DNA from: an uncultured Hyphomicrobiales bacterium
GTDB taxonomy: Bacteria; Pseudomonadota; Alphaproteobacteria; Rhizobiales; Rhizobiaceae
Length of the DNA: 64,000 nt
Direction: 5' to 3'
NCBI GenBank assembly: GCA_943908365.1
Contig: CALTTH010000013.1
Location: forward strand, 1 to 64,000
Of the stretch, positions 17,777-25,311 are shown one piece after another; position 1 is the first letter of the stretch; every line of letters begins with the position of its first letter. The notes under the pieces are model-generated. The model worked only from the letters and a program-made list of their open reading frames with translations, did not search any database and was not told the origin of the DNA. A program made the position numbers and the translations under genes.

Positions 17777-19387
17777 TTACTCGGCAGCCGCCAGCAAGCC
17801 TGGAGCCGCATCGCGCACCGTGCTATCGACATGGTCTTCGAACTTGGTGAAGTTCGTGACGAACATGTTGACCAGTTTTTTGGCCTGCGCGTCGTAGGCA
17901 GCGCCATCGGCCCAGGTCGAGCGCGGATCGAGAATGCTGTTGTCGATGCCTTCAAGCGAGGTCGGCACGGCAAAGCCAAAATTGGCGTCGGTGCGGAACT
18001 GGGCGTTCTTCAGCTCGCCGGTTAGGGCGGCGGTCAGAAGCGCGCGGGTAGCCTTGATCGGCATACGCTTGCCGATGCCATAGGCACCACCGGTCCAGCC
18101 GGTATTGACCAGCCAGCAATCTACGCCGTGCTGCGCGATCAGATCACGCAGCAGGTTGCCGTATTCGGTCGGGTGACGCGGCATAAAGGGAGCGCCGAAG
18201 CAGGTCGAGAAGGTGGCTTCCGGTTCGGTCACGCCCTTTTCCGTGCCGGCGACCTTGGCGGTGTAGCCGGAGAGGAAGTGGTACATGGCCTGTTCCGGCG
18301 TCAGACGCGCAATCGGCGGCAGAACGCCGAAGGCATCAGCCGTCAGCATGATGATCGTCTTGGGGTGACCTGCAAGGCCGGTCTTCGAGGCGTTCGGAAT
18401 GAAGTGCAGCGGGTAAGCACTACGCGTATTTTCCGTCAGCGAATTGTCGTTGAAATCCGGAACGCGGTTTTCGTCGAGAACGACGTTTTCCAGAACCGTG
18501 CCGAAGCGACGGGTTGCCGCGTAGATTTCAGGCTCAGCTTCCGCCGACAACTTGATCGCCTTGGCGTAGCAGCCGCCTTCGAAATTGAAGATGCCATCTT
18601 CGCCCCAGCCATGCTCATCGTCGCCGATCAGCGTACGCGCGGGATCGGCAGACAACGTGGTCTTGCCGGTGCCGGAGAGGCCGAAGAACACAGCCGCATC
18701 GCCTTCCGGACCGACATTGGCCGAGCAGTGCATCGGCATGACGCCCTTGGCGGGCAGCAGGTAGTTGAGAACCGTGAAGACCGACTTCTTGTTTTCGCCG
18801 GCATAGGATGTGCCGCCGATGAGGACGATGCCCTTGGTCAGGTCGCAGGCGATCACCGTTTCGGTGCGTACGCCGTGACGGGCAGGATCGGCCTTGAAGC
18901 TCGGCAGGTTGATGATGGTGAGCTTCTGCTTGAACGAGGCAAGCTTCTCGCGCGCCGGGCGGATCAGCAGGTTGCGAATGAAGAGGCCGTGCCAGGCAAG
19001 CTCGGTAACGACGCGGGTCGGCAGCGCATTTTCTTCATCGGCACCGCCGACGAGATCCTGAACGTAGAGTGTCTTGCCGGCGGCATGCGCGAGCATATCC
19101 TTGTGCAAGATTTCAAAATGCTCAGGCGACAGTGGCTTGTTGTTGTCCCACCAAATGGTGTTTTCAGTGTGGGCATCGCGCACCACAAATTTGTCCTTCG
19201 GCGAACGGCCGGTGTGCTGGCCGGTGACGGCGCGGAGCGCGCCATCCACCGTCACATCCGCTTCGCCGTTGCGGATCGATTCTTCGTACAATTCACTCTC
19301 TATGAGGTTGTAATGTACGACCGCGGCTTCGCCCAGACCAAGTGCAGCCACACCGTTTTCTGGATTGTGTACTCCGAGTTCTTTCAT
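17777..19387 (-). CDS. pckA: Phosphoenolpyruvate carboxykinase (ATP)
   Basis: A 536-residue ATP-type PEP carboxykinase that turns oxaloacetate into PEP, the entry to gluconeogenesis. The kinase loop GLSGTGKTT is at residues 236-244. The metal-binding and substrate motifs MHCSANVG and DDEHGWGEDGIFNFEGGCYAK are present. AGGGAA precedes the ATG. It is divergent from chvI, as in other Rhizobiaceae. In Sinorhizobium ChvI is known to influence pckA expression, so the shared promoter region may matter. Confidence 0.98.
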   Translation of the reverse strand: MKELGVHNPENGVAALGLGEAAVVHYNLIESELYEESIRNGEADVTVDGALRAVTGQHTGRSPKDKFVVRDAHTENTIWWDNNKPLSPEHFEILHKDMLAHAAGKTLYVQDLVGGADEENALPTRVVTELAWHGLFIRNLLIRPAREKLASFKQKLTIINLPSFKADPARHGVRTETVIACDLTKGIVLIGGTSYAGENKKSVFTVLNYLLPAKGVMPMHCSANVGPEGDAAVFFGLSGTGKTTLSADPARTLIGDDEHGWGEDGIFNFEGGCYAKAIKLSAEAEPEIYAATRRFGTVLENVVLDENRVPDFNDNSLTENTRSAYPLHFIPNASKTGLAGHPKTIIMLTADAFGVLPPIARLTPEQAMYHFLSGYTAKVAGTEKGVTEPEATFSTCFGAPFMPRHPTEYGNLLRDLIAQHGVDCWLVNTGWTGGAYGIGKRMPIKATRALLTAALTGELKNAQFRTDANFGFAVPTSLEGIDNSILDPRSTWADGAAYDAQAKKLVNMFVTNFTKFEDHVDSTVRDAAPGLLAAAE

Positions 19388-19725
19388 GGCGCGTTCCCTT
19401 TTTCTGAATGCAAGCCGTTCAAATTTTCAGTGAAGCTACCGGCAAGAAAGAAGATTGGCAAGATGCCTTTCCAAAAATGTCTAATAATTTCAATATATTA
19501 ATCGATTTAAAAGATTTTATTCCTTTTTAAATCGGTTTAGTCGGCTCGCAAATCCCGACTCTTGACGCCATCTGGAAAATCCTCCTGCGAAGCGGTGCTT
19601 TCTGGGGGCTTGGCCTTTGCCACAATTTGTTCCACCTTTATACTCATGAGACGTGTTCACGGCGCACAACCTAGGCTGGGTGAATGTCGGGAGCAGAGAT
19701 TGCAATGACGACGGAGACCAATTTT
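19388..19725. promoter_or_regulatory. Divergent pckA/chvI promoter region with an inverted repeat
   Basis: This 338-base gap holds no gene. It is AT-rich between about 19480 and 19530. It contains a 10-bp perfect inverted repeat, CGATTTAAAA (19503-19512) and TTTTAAATCG (19525-19534), with a 12-base spacer, roughly 115 bases from pckA and 190 from chvI. This could be a regulator operator or a hairpin. No regulator can be named from sequence. Confidence 0.5.
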
Positions 19726-20451
19726 ATGCAGACGATTGCGCTTGTAGACGACGACCGTAATATCCTGACATCGGTGTCGATCGCGCTCGAAGCGGAAGGC
19801 TACAAGGTCGAAACGTATACCGATGGCGCTTCCGCCCTGGACGGGCTTATTGCGCGCCCGCCGCAGCTGGCGATCTTCGATATCAAGATGCCGCGTATGG
19901 ATGGCATGGAGCTTTTGCGCCGTCTGCGGCAGAAGTCGGACCTTCCCGTCATCTTCCTCACTTCCAAGGATGAGGAGATCGACGAATTGTTCGGCTTGAA
20001 GATGGGCGCCGACGATTTCATCACCAAACCGTTTTCGCAGCGCCTTCTGGTGGAGCGCGTCAAGGCGATCCTGCGCCGCGCGAGCAGTCGCGAAGCGGCC
20101 GCCACCGGCACAAACCCGGTCAAGACCGCGGCCGACCAGGCGGCCAGAACTCTCGAACGCGGACAGCTTGCCATGGACCAGGAGCGCCACACCTGCACCT
20201 GGAAGGGTGAGCCGGTGACACTGACCGTTACCGAATTCCTGATCCTGCACTCGCTGGCGCAGCGCCCAGGCGTCGTCAAAAGCCGCGATGCGCTGATGGA
20301 TGCCGCCTATGACGAGCAGGTCTATGTCGACGACCGTACCATCGACAGCCACATCAAGCGCCTGCGCAAGAAGTTCAAACTGGTCGACAATGACTTCGAC
20401 ATGATTGAAACGCTTTACGGTGTGGGCTATCGCTTCCGCGAAGCGGCGTAA
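19726..20451 (+). CDS. chvI: Response regulator ChvI
   Basis: A 241-residue OmpR-family regulator. The receiver has acidic pocket VDDD (residues 7-10) and phospho-acceptor Asp52 (FDIKMPRMDG), with Lys in ITKPFS. The winged-helix DNA-binding domain ends with GVGYRFREA. With ChvG it forms the acid/envelope-stress system needed for virulence or symbiosis in rhizobia, normally held in check by ExoR (not in this window). The start is ATG 19726 (MQTIALVDDDRN) with GGAG nine bases upstream; ATG 19705 would add seven residues. It is divergent from pckA. Confidence 0.96.
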   Translation: MQTIALVDDDRNILTSVSIALEAEGYKVETYTDGASALDGLIARPPQLAIFDIKMPRMDGMELLRRLRQKSDLPVIFLTSKDEEIDELFGLKMGADDFITKPFSQRLLVERVKAILRRASSREAAATGTNPVKTAADQAARTLERGQLAMDQERHTCTWKGEPVTLTVTEFLILHSLAQRPGVVKSRDALMDAAYDEQVYVDDRTIDSHIKRLRKKFKLVDNDFDMIETLYGVGYRFREAA

Positions 20452-20493
20452 GGCCGGTTAATGACACCGCGTAAGCGGGGCTGAGGAACGCAC

Positions 20494-22284
20494 GTGCTGA
20501 ACAAAACGCAGGATAGCGCATCGGAGACCTCCGATGCCGACGACCGTGAGAGCGGTCGACGGCACCGGATTCATCCGCTGACGATCATCCGGCGTATCTT
20601 CGGCAATGCCGTCTTTTCCAGTCTGACGCGCCGCATTCTTTTCTTCAACGTTGCGGCGACGGTGGTTCTTGTCGGTGGTATTCTCTACCTCAATCAGTTT
20701 CGCGAAGGGCTGATCGATGCGCGCGTCGAAAGCCTGCTGACGCAGGGCGAAATCATCGCCGGTGCGATCTCCGCTTCGGCCTCGGTCGATACCAATTCGA
20801 TCACCATCAATCCGGAAAAGCTGCTGGAGTTGCAGGCGGGTCAGAGCATCACGCCGGTGCCGAATGACGAGGATCTGAGCTTCCCGATCAATCCGGAGCG
20901 TGTTGCTCCCGTTCTTCGCCGCCTGATTTCCCCGACCCGCACCCGCGCCCGTCTCTTCGATGCGGATGCGAACCTGCTTCTCGATTCCCGGCATCTTTAT
21001 TCACGCGGGCAGGTGCTACGCTACGACCTGCCGCCGGTAACACCTGAAACCCAGACCTGGGGCGAGTGGTTTGCCAGCCTGTTCAACCGCATGCTGCAGC
21101 CAAGCAGCCTGCCGCTTTATAAAGAAACGCCGGGCGGTGACGGATCGATCTACCCCGAAGTGATGAATGCGCTGACGGGTGTTCGCGGCGCTGTCGTGCG
21201 CGTCACGGAAAAGGGTGAGTTGATCGTTTCGGTGGCCGTTCCGGTGCAACGCTTCCGCGCGGTGCTGGGCGTTCTGCTGCTATCGACACAGGCCGGCGAT
21301 ATCGACAAGATCGTTCATGCGGAACGTCTGGCGATTATGCGCGTCTTCGGCATTGCGACGCTGGTCAATATCGTTCTGTCGCTGCTTCTTTCTTCCACCA
21401 TTGCCACACCGCTCCGCCGTCTCTCTGCCGCCGCGATCCGCGTGCGCCGTGGCGCCAAGGCGCGTGAGGAAATACCGGACTTCTCTGCGCGTCAGGACGA
21501 GATCGGCAACCTCTCGATTGCCCTTCGCGAAATGACCAATGCCCTTTACGACCGGATCGATGCCATCGAGAGTTTTGCGGCGGATGTCAGCCACGAGTTG
21601 AAGAACCCGTTGACCTCGCTGCGCAGCGCGGTGGAAACGCTGCCGCGTGCCAAGACGGAAGAATCCAAACAGCGCCTCACCGAAATCATCTTTCACGATG
21701 TCCGCCGTCTCGACCGCCTGATCAGCGACATTTCCGATGCCTCGCGTCTCGACGCGGAACTGGCGCGTGCCGATTCCTCGCCTGTCGATCTCGAGGTCTT
21801 GCTGAATGGCCTTGTCGAAATCTCGCGACAGATTTCCAGCAAGAAGAAGACGGTTACCATCGATTATGTGGCCGACCACAAGCCGGGCGTGAAGACCAGC
21901 TACGTCGTTAACGGCCACGATCTTCGCCTTGGCCAGATCGTTACCAACCTGATCGAAAATGCCCGCTCCTTCGTTTCGCAGGATGGCGGGCGCATCTTCG
22001 TGCACCTGCTGCGGCACAAGGATCGCTGCCTGATCCGCGTCGAGGACAATGGTCCCGGCATCCAGGCCGAAGATATCGACCGTATTTTTGAGCGCTTCTA
22101 CACCGACCGTCCTGCGAGCGAAGGTTTCGGCCAGAACTCCGGTCTCGGCCTCTCGATCAGCCGTCAGATTGCCGAAGCCCATGGCGGTACGCTGAAGGCG
22201 GAAAACATCATCGACAAATATGGTGTGATCTCCGGTGCCCGCTTCACCCTGTCGCTTCCTGCCACCCCGACGCATGAGCGCTGA
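20494..22284 (+). CDS. chvG: Sensor histidine kinase ChvG (ExoS)
   Basis: A 596-residue membrane kinase. A cytoplasmic N tail precedes a first membrane segment near residues 47-66. A periplasmic sensor domain of about 210 residues follows, then a second membrane segment near 282-302, a HAMP linker, and the HisKA domain with phospho-accepting His367 (VSHELKNPLTSL). The HATPase domain has NLIENA and GLGLSIS. The start codon is GTG with GAGGAA upstream. The periplasmic domain is where ExoR binds in Sinorhizobium. The end overlaps hprK, implying one transcript with the PTS genes. Confidence 0.96.
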   Translation: MLNKTQDSASETSDADDRESGRRHRIHPLTIIRRIFGNAVFSSLTRRILFFNVAATVVLVGGILYLNQFREGLIDARVESLLTQGEIIAGAISASASVDTNSITINPEKLLELQAGQSITPVPNDEDLSFPINPERVAPVLRRLISPTRTRARLFDADANLLLDSRHLYSRGQVLRYDLPPVTPETQTWGEWFASLFNRMLQPSSLPLYKETPGGDGSIYPEVMNALTGVRGAVVRVTEKGELIVSVAVPVQRFRAVLGVLLLSTQAGDIDKIVHAERLAIMRVFGIATLVNIVLSLLLSSTIATPLRRLSAAAIRVRRGAKAREEIPDFSARQDEIGNLSIALREMTNALYDRIDAIESFAADVSHELKNPLTSLRSAVETLPRAKTEESKQRLTEIIFHDVRRLDRLISDISDASRLDAELARADSSPVDLEVLLNGLVEISRQISSKKKTVTIDYVADHKPGVKTSYVVNGHDLRLGQIVTNLIENARSFVSQDGGRIFVHLLRHKDRCLIRVEDNGPGIQAEDIDRIFERFYTDRPASEGFGQNSGLGLSISRQIAEAHGGTLKAENIIDKYGVISGARFTLSLPATPTHER

Positions 22285-22738
22285 TCGCATCAACTACCAC
22301 GCCACTGCGATCGTCATTGACGAAACGGGGATTTTGTTTGTCGGTCCCTCAGGTAGCGGCAAGAGCGAGCTTGCCTTCAGCTTCCTGACGGAGGCACAGC
22401 GTTGCGGCTTGTCGGCGGCGCTCGTCGCGGACGATCAGGTTCTGATGTCGTCTCAAGATGGACGCGTTCTTGTCGAACGGCCGGAGAGCATTGCCGGGCT
22501 CCTGGAACTGCGCGGCAGCGGCATCATCGAACTTCAGAGCATCAAATCAGCAACCATCGACTATGCCGTAACACCCGTTGCACATCCGCAGTCCCCTCGC
22601 CTCCCACCAAGGGATGAATGGCTGGATTTGCCGACCGGCAACAGGCTACCGCTCATCCGGATCCCGCTTTCCAGTATCACGCCCTATGGAAAATTTGCTG
22701 CACTTGCTCAAAATCTGTTCAAAGCCAAGGGAAAGTGA
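22274..22738 (+). CDS. hprK: Short HPr kinase/phosphorylase
   Basis: A 154-residue HPrK, about half the length of the Firmicute enzyme. Only the catalytic C-terminal domain is present, with P-loop GPSGSGKS at residues 24-31 and ELRGSGIIEL, the HPrK signature. Alphaproteobacteria normally have this short form. It phosphorylates HPr on a serine in response to ATP and metabolites. It overlaps the end of chvG by 11 bases, tying the kinase physically to the ChvG/ChvI system. Confidence 0.93.
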   Translation: MSADRINYHATAIVIDETGILFVGPSGSGKSELAFSFLTEAQRCGLSAALVADDQVLMSSQDGRVLVERPESIAGLLELRGSGIIELQSIKSATIDYAVTPVAHPQSPRLPPRDEWLDLPTGNRLPLIRIPLSSITPYGKFAALAQNLFKAKGK

Positions 22739-22884
22739 ACAAAAATCCCCTGTTTGGGGGCTTGCGCTTCCCATTTTCCTCATCAAGATGTCGTCCCACC
22801 GATGGACAGGTTTGCGGCATTGCGATAGGGCGGCACACCAGACGCAAGTCCAGGTGGCAAAGTGCGTGTGTAAGGGAGCATTTC

Positions 22885-23286
22885 ATGATCGGACTAGTGC
22901 TTGTCACTCATGGCAAGCTGGCTGAGGAATTTCGTCACGCGGTAGAGCATGTGGTCGGTCCTCAGAAGTTGATCGAGACCGTATCGATTGGTCCCGAGGA
23001 CGACATGGATCAGCGTCGGCAGGATATCATCGATGCCGTCACACGCGCCAATGACGGCAATGGCGTCATCATCCTGACAGACATGTTTGGCGGAACGCCG
23101 TCCAACCTCGCCATCTCGGTGATGAGCAGCGGCACCGTCGAAGTGATTGCCGGCGTCAATCTTCCTATGTTGATCAAGCTTGCCGGTATTCGCAGCGAAG
23201 ACAACATGGACAAGGCTCTGCAGGAGTCCTCCGATGCCGGTCGCAAATATATCAACGTCGCCAGCCGCGTTCTCAGCGGCAAATAA
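22885..23286 (+). CDS. PTS EIIA component (mannose/fructose type)
   Basis: A 133-residue EIIA of the mannose family, often labelled ManX or EIIA-Man in rhizobia. The phosphorylated histidine is His9 in LVTHGKLAEE. DMFGGTPSNLA is the family signature. No sugar permease gene is nearby. As in other alphaproteobacteria it probably works in a regulatory phosphorelay (EI-Ntr, HPr, EIIA) rather than in transport. AAGGGAG precedes the ATG, and the gene lies 146 bases after hprK. Confidence 0.93.
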   Translation: MIGLVLVTHGKLAEEFRHAVEHVVGPQKLIETVSIGPEDDMDQRRQDIIDAVTRANDGNGVIILTDMFGGTPSNLAISVMSSGTVEVIAGVNLPMLIKLAGIRSEDNMDKALQESSDAGRKYINVASRVLSGK

Positions 23287-23300
23287 GAAGAACACGCGTC

Positions 23301-23576
23301 ATGTCCTCACTGTCGAAGGAACTGCTGATCGTCAACAAGCGCGGTCTGCACGCGCGCGCCTCTGCAAAATTTGTGCAGATGGTGGAGAAGTTTGACGCAG
23401 CCGTCAGCGTTTCGAAGGACGGCATGACGGTGGGCGGCACTTCGATCATGGGTCTGATGATGCTGGCGGCGAGCCCCGGATGCACGGTTTTTGTCGAAGC
23501 AAGTGGCAATCAGGCGGAAGAAGCACTTGCAGCACTCGAGGCGCTGGTTGCGGATCGGTTTGGCGAAGAACTTTGA
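23301..23576 (+). CDS. ptsH: HPr phosphocarrier protein
   Basis: A 91-residue HPr. The catalytic histidine is His17 (NKRGLHARAS). The regulatory serine is Ser48 in TSIMGLMML, the expected target of the HPrK encoded two genes upstream. It lies 14 bases after the EIIA gene. Together hprK, EIIA and HPr make a regulatory PTS without transport parts, placed behind chvG. Confidence 0.96.
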   Translation: MSSLSKELLIVNKRGLHARASAKFVQMVEKFDAAVSVSKDGMTVGGTSIMGLMMLAASPGCTVFVEASGNQAEEALAALEALVADRFGEEL

Positions 23577-23586
23577 TAACCATCGT

Positions 23587-23610
23587 ATAAAGACATAAAG
23601 ACTTCTTTAT
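23587..23610. promoter_or_regulatory. Triple half-site operator upstream of ahcY
   Basis: ATAAAGA occurs at 23587-23593 and again at 23595-23601. The second copy forms a 7-bp palindrome with TCTTTAT at 23604-23610 (2-base centre). The layout is typical for a dimeric winged-helix repressor. An ArsR-family regulator, SahR, is known to control ahcY and methionine genes in proteobacteria, so it is a candidate; whether its motif matches here is not something I can confirm. Confidence 0.55.
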
Positions 23611-23663
23611 ATGATTATTGCCAGATCGGCGATTGCCTGTTAGAAACGCAGCCTGAATTGCAA

Positions 23664-23700
23664 GGCAGCGGCACGGGTCCCTGCCATTTTTGAGCAGGAG
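23664..23700 (+). promoter_or_regulatory. ahcY: Alternative hairpins over the ahcY ribosome-binding site
   Basis: GGCAG (23664-23668) can pair with CTGCC (23681-23685). CCTGC (23680-23684), within the same segment, can instead pair with GCAGG (23694-23698), which covers part of the AGGAG ribosome-binding site at 23696-23700. The two hairpins cannot form together, so the leader could switch between open and closed states. Stems are only five bases, so this is a suggestion. Confidence 0.35.
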
Positions 23701-23706
23701 ATCTTT

Positions 23707-25107
23707 ATGAGCGCTGACAAAGACTACATAGTCGCGGACATCAACCTTGCCGATTACGGCCGCAAGGAACTGGACATTGCCGAAACCGAAATGCCGGGCC
23801 TGATGGCCTGCCGCAGCGAATTCGGTCAGAGCAAGCCGCTGAAGGGCGCACGCATCTCCGGTTCGCTGCACATGACGATCCAGACCGCCGTCTTGATCGA
23901 GACCCTAAAAGAACTCGGCGCCGATATTCGCTGGGCATCGTGCAACATCTTCTCGACGCAGGATCACGCTGCTGCAGCCATCGCGGCTGCCGGCATTCCG
24001 GTCTTTGCCGTCAAGGGTGAAAGCCTGACGGAATATTGGGAATATACCGACAAGATCTTCCAGTGGGCCGATGGCGGTCTCTCCAACATGATCCTGGATG
24101 ATGGTGGCGATGCCACCATGTACATCCTGCTCGGTGCGCGCGCCGAAGCTGGCGAAGACGTTTTGTCGAACCCAGGCTCGGAGGAAGAAGAAATTCTTGT
24201 CGCGCAGATCAAGAAGCGCCTTCAGGCTTCGCCAGGTTGGTTCACCAAGCAGCGCGACGCGATCAAGGGCGTGACCGAAGAAACCACGACAGGCGTTCAT
24301 CGTCTCTACGATCTCAGCAAGAAGGGTCTTCTCCCCTTCCCGGCGATCAACGTCAATGACAGCGTCACCAAGTCGAAGTTCGACAACAAGTATGGCTGCA
24401 AGGAATCGCTGGTTGACGGTATCCGTCGCGCCACCGACGTCATGATGGCCGGCAAGGTCGCCGTCGTTTGCGGTTACGGCGATGTCGGTAAGGGTTCTGC
24501 TGCGTCGCTTCAGGGCGCTGGCGCCCGCGTCAAGGTCACCGAAATCGACCCGATCTGCGCCCTTCAGGCTGCCATGGACGGCTTCGAAGTCGTTCGCCTG
24601 GAAGACGTCGTGTCTTCGGCAGACATCTTCATCACCACCACCGGCAACAAGGACGTCATCCGCATCGAGCATATGCGCGAGATGAAGGACATGGCGATCG
24701 TCGGCAATATTGGCCACTTCGACAATGAAATTCAGGTCGCTTCGCTGAAGAACCTGAAGTGGACCAACATCAAGCCGCAGGTCGACATGATCGAGTTCGC
24801 CAAGGGCAACCGCATGATCCTTCTGTCGGAAGGCCGCCTACTGAACCTTGGCAATGCGACCGGTCACCCTTCCTTCGTCATGTCGGCCTCGTTCACCAAC
24901 CAGGTGCTCGGCCAGATTGAGCTCTTCACCAAGCAAGGCGAGTACAAGAACGACGTTTACGTGCTGCCGAAGCACCTCGATGAAAAGGTCGCGCGCCTTC
25001 ACCTTGAGAAGCTCGGCGTGAAGCTGACCGAACTTTCCGACACGCAGGCAGATTATATCGGCGTCTCGAAGACGGGTCCGTTCAAGGCAGAACACTACAG
25101 ATATTGA
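23707..25107 (+). CDS. ahcY: Adenosylhomocysteinase
   Basis: A 466-residue S-adenosylhomocysteine hydrolase, splitting the by-product of methylation into homocysteine and adenosine. The NAD-binding motif is VVCGYGDVGKGSAASL, and the C terminus KTGPFKAEHYRY is the conserved tail that completes the neighbouring subunit's NAD site. AGGAG lies six bases before the ATG. The leader carries an operator-like palindrome and possible switching hairpins. A strong terminator follows, so it is likely its own transcription unit. Confidence 0.98.
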   Translation: MSADKDYIVADINLADYGRKELDIAETEMPGLMACRSEFGQSKPLKGARISGSLHMTIQTAVLIETLKELGADIRWASCNIFSTQDHAAAAIAAAGIPVFAVKGESLTEYWEYTDKIFQWADGGLSNMILDDGGDATMYILLGARAEAGEDVLSNPGSEEEEILVAQIKKRLQASPGWFTKQRDAIKGVTEETTTGVHRLYDLSKKGLLPFPAINVNDSVTKSKFDNKYGCKESLVDGIRRATDVMMAGKVAVVCGYGDVGKGSAASLQGAGARVKVTEIDPICALQAAMDGFEVVRLEDVVSSADIFITTTGNKDVIRIEHMREMKDMAIVGNIGHFDNEIQVASLKNLKWTNIKPQVDMIEFAKGNRMILLSEGRLLNLGNATGHPSFVMSASFTNQVLGQIELFTKQGEYKNDVYVLPKHLDEKVARLHLEKLGVKLTELSDTQADYIGVSKTGPFKAEHYRY

Positions 25108-25149
25108 TTTCATAGTTAATATCCACATCAATTACACCACATCTAGGCA

Positions 25150-25183
25150 TCGCGGACTTGACAAAGTCCGCGATTTCTTTTTG
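25150..25183 (+). terminator. ahcY terminator
   Basis: An 11-bp perfect stem ATCGCGGACTT/AAGTCCGCGAT with loop GACA (25150-25175), followed by TTCTTTTT. This is a strong intrinsic terminator. Confidence 0.95.
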
Positions 25184-25311
25184 GGCGGCACCCTTCCCGG
25201 AAATTTGCTGAGACGGTATTGTCTGAAGACTTGATTCGTGTGGGCGGATGCCCGTGCGAAAATGGGATGTCTTGTCGAAGATGCGGCACATAGGACGGAG
25301 ACAGACCGGGG

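Noticed and set aside
18128..19501. Plus-strand open frame (457 codons) opposite pckA
   Set aside because: Antisense shadow of pckA, with low-complexity, Arg-rich translation.
23577..23706. Known SAM or SAH riboswitch before ahcY
   Set aside because: I could not match the leader to the cores of SAM-II, SAM-V or SAH riboswitches; only weak alternative hairpins are visible.
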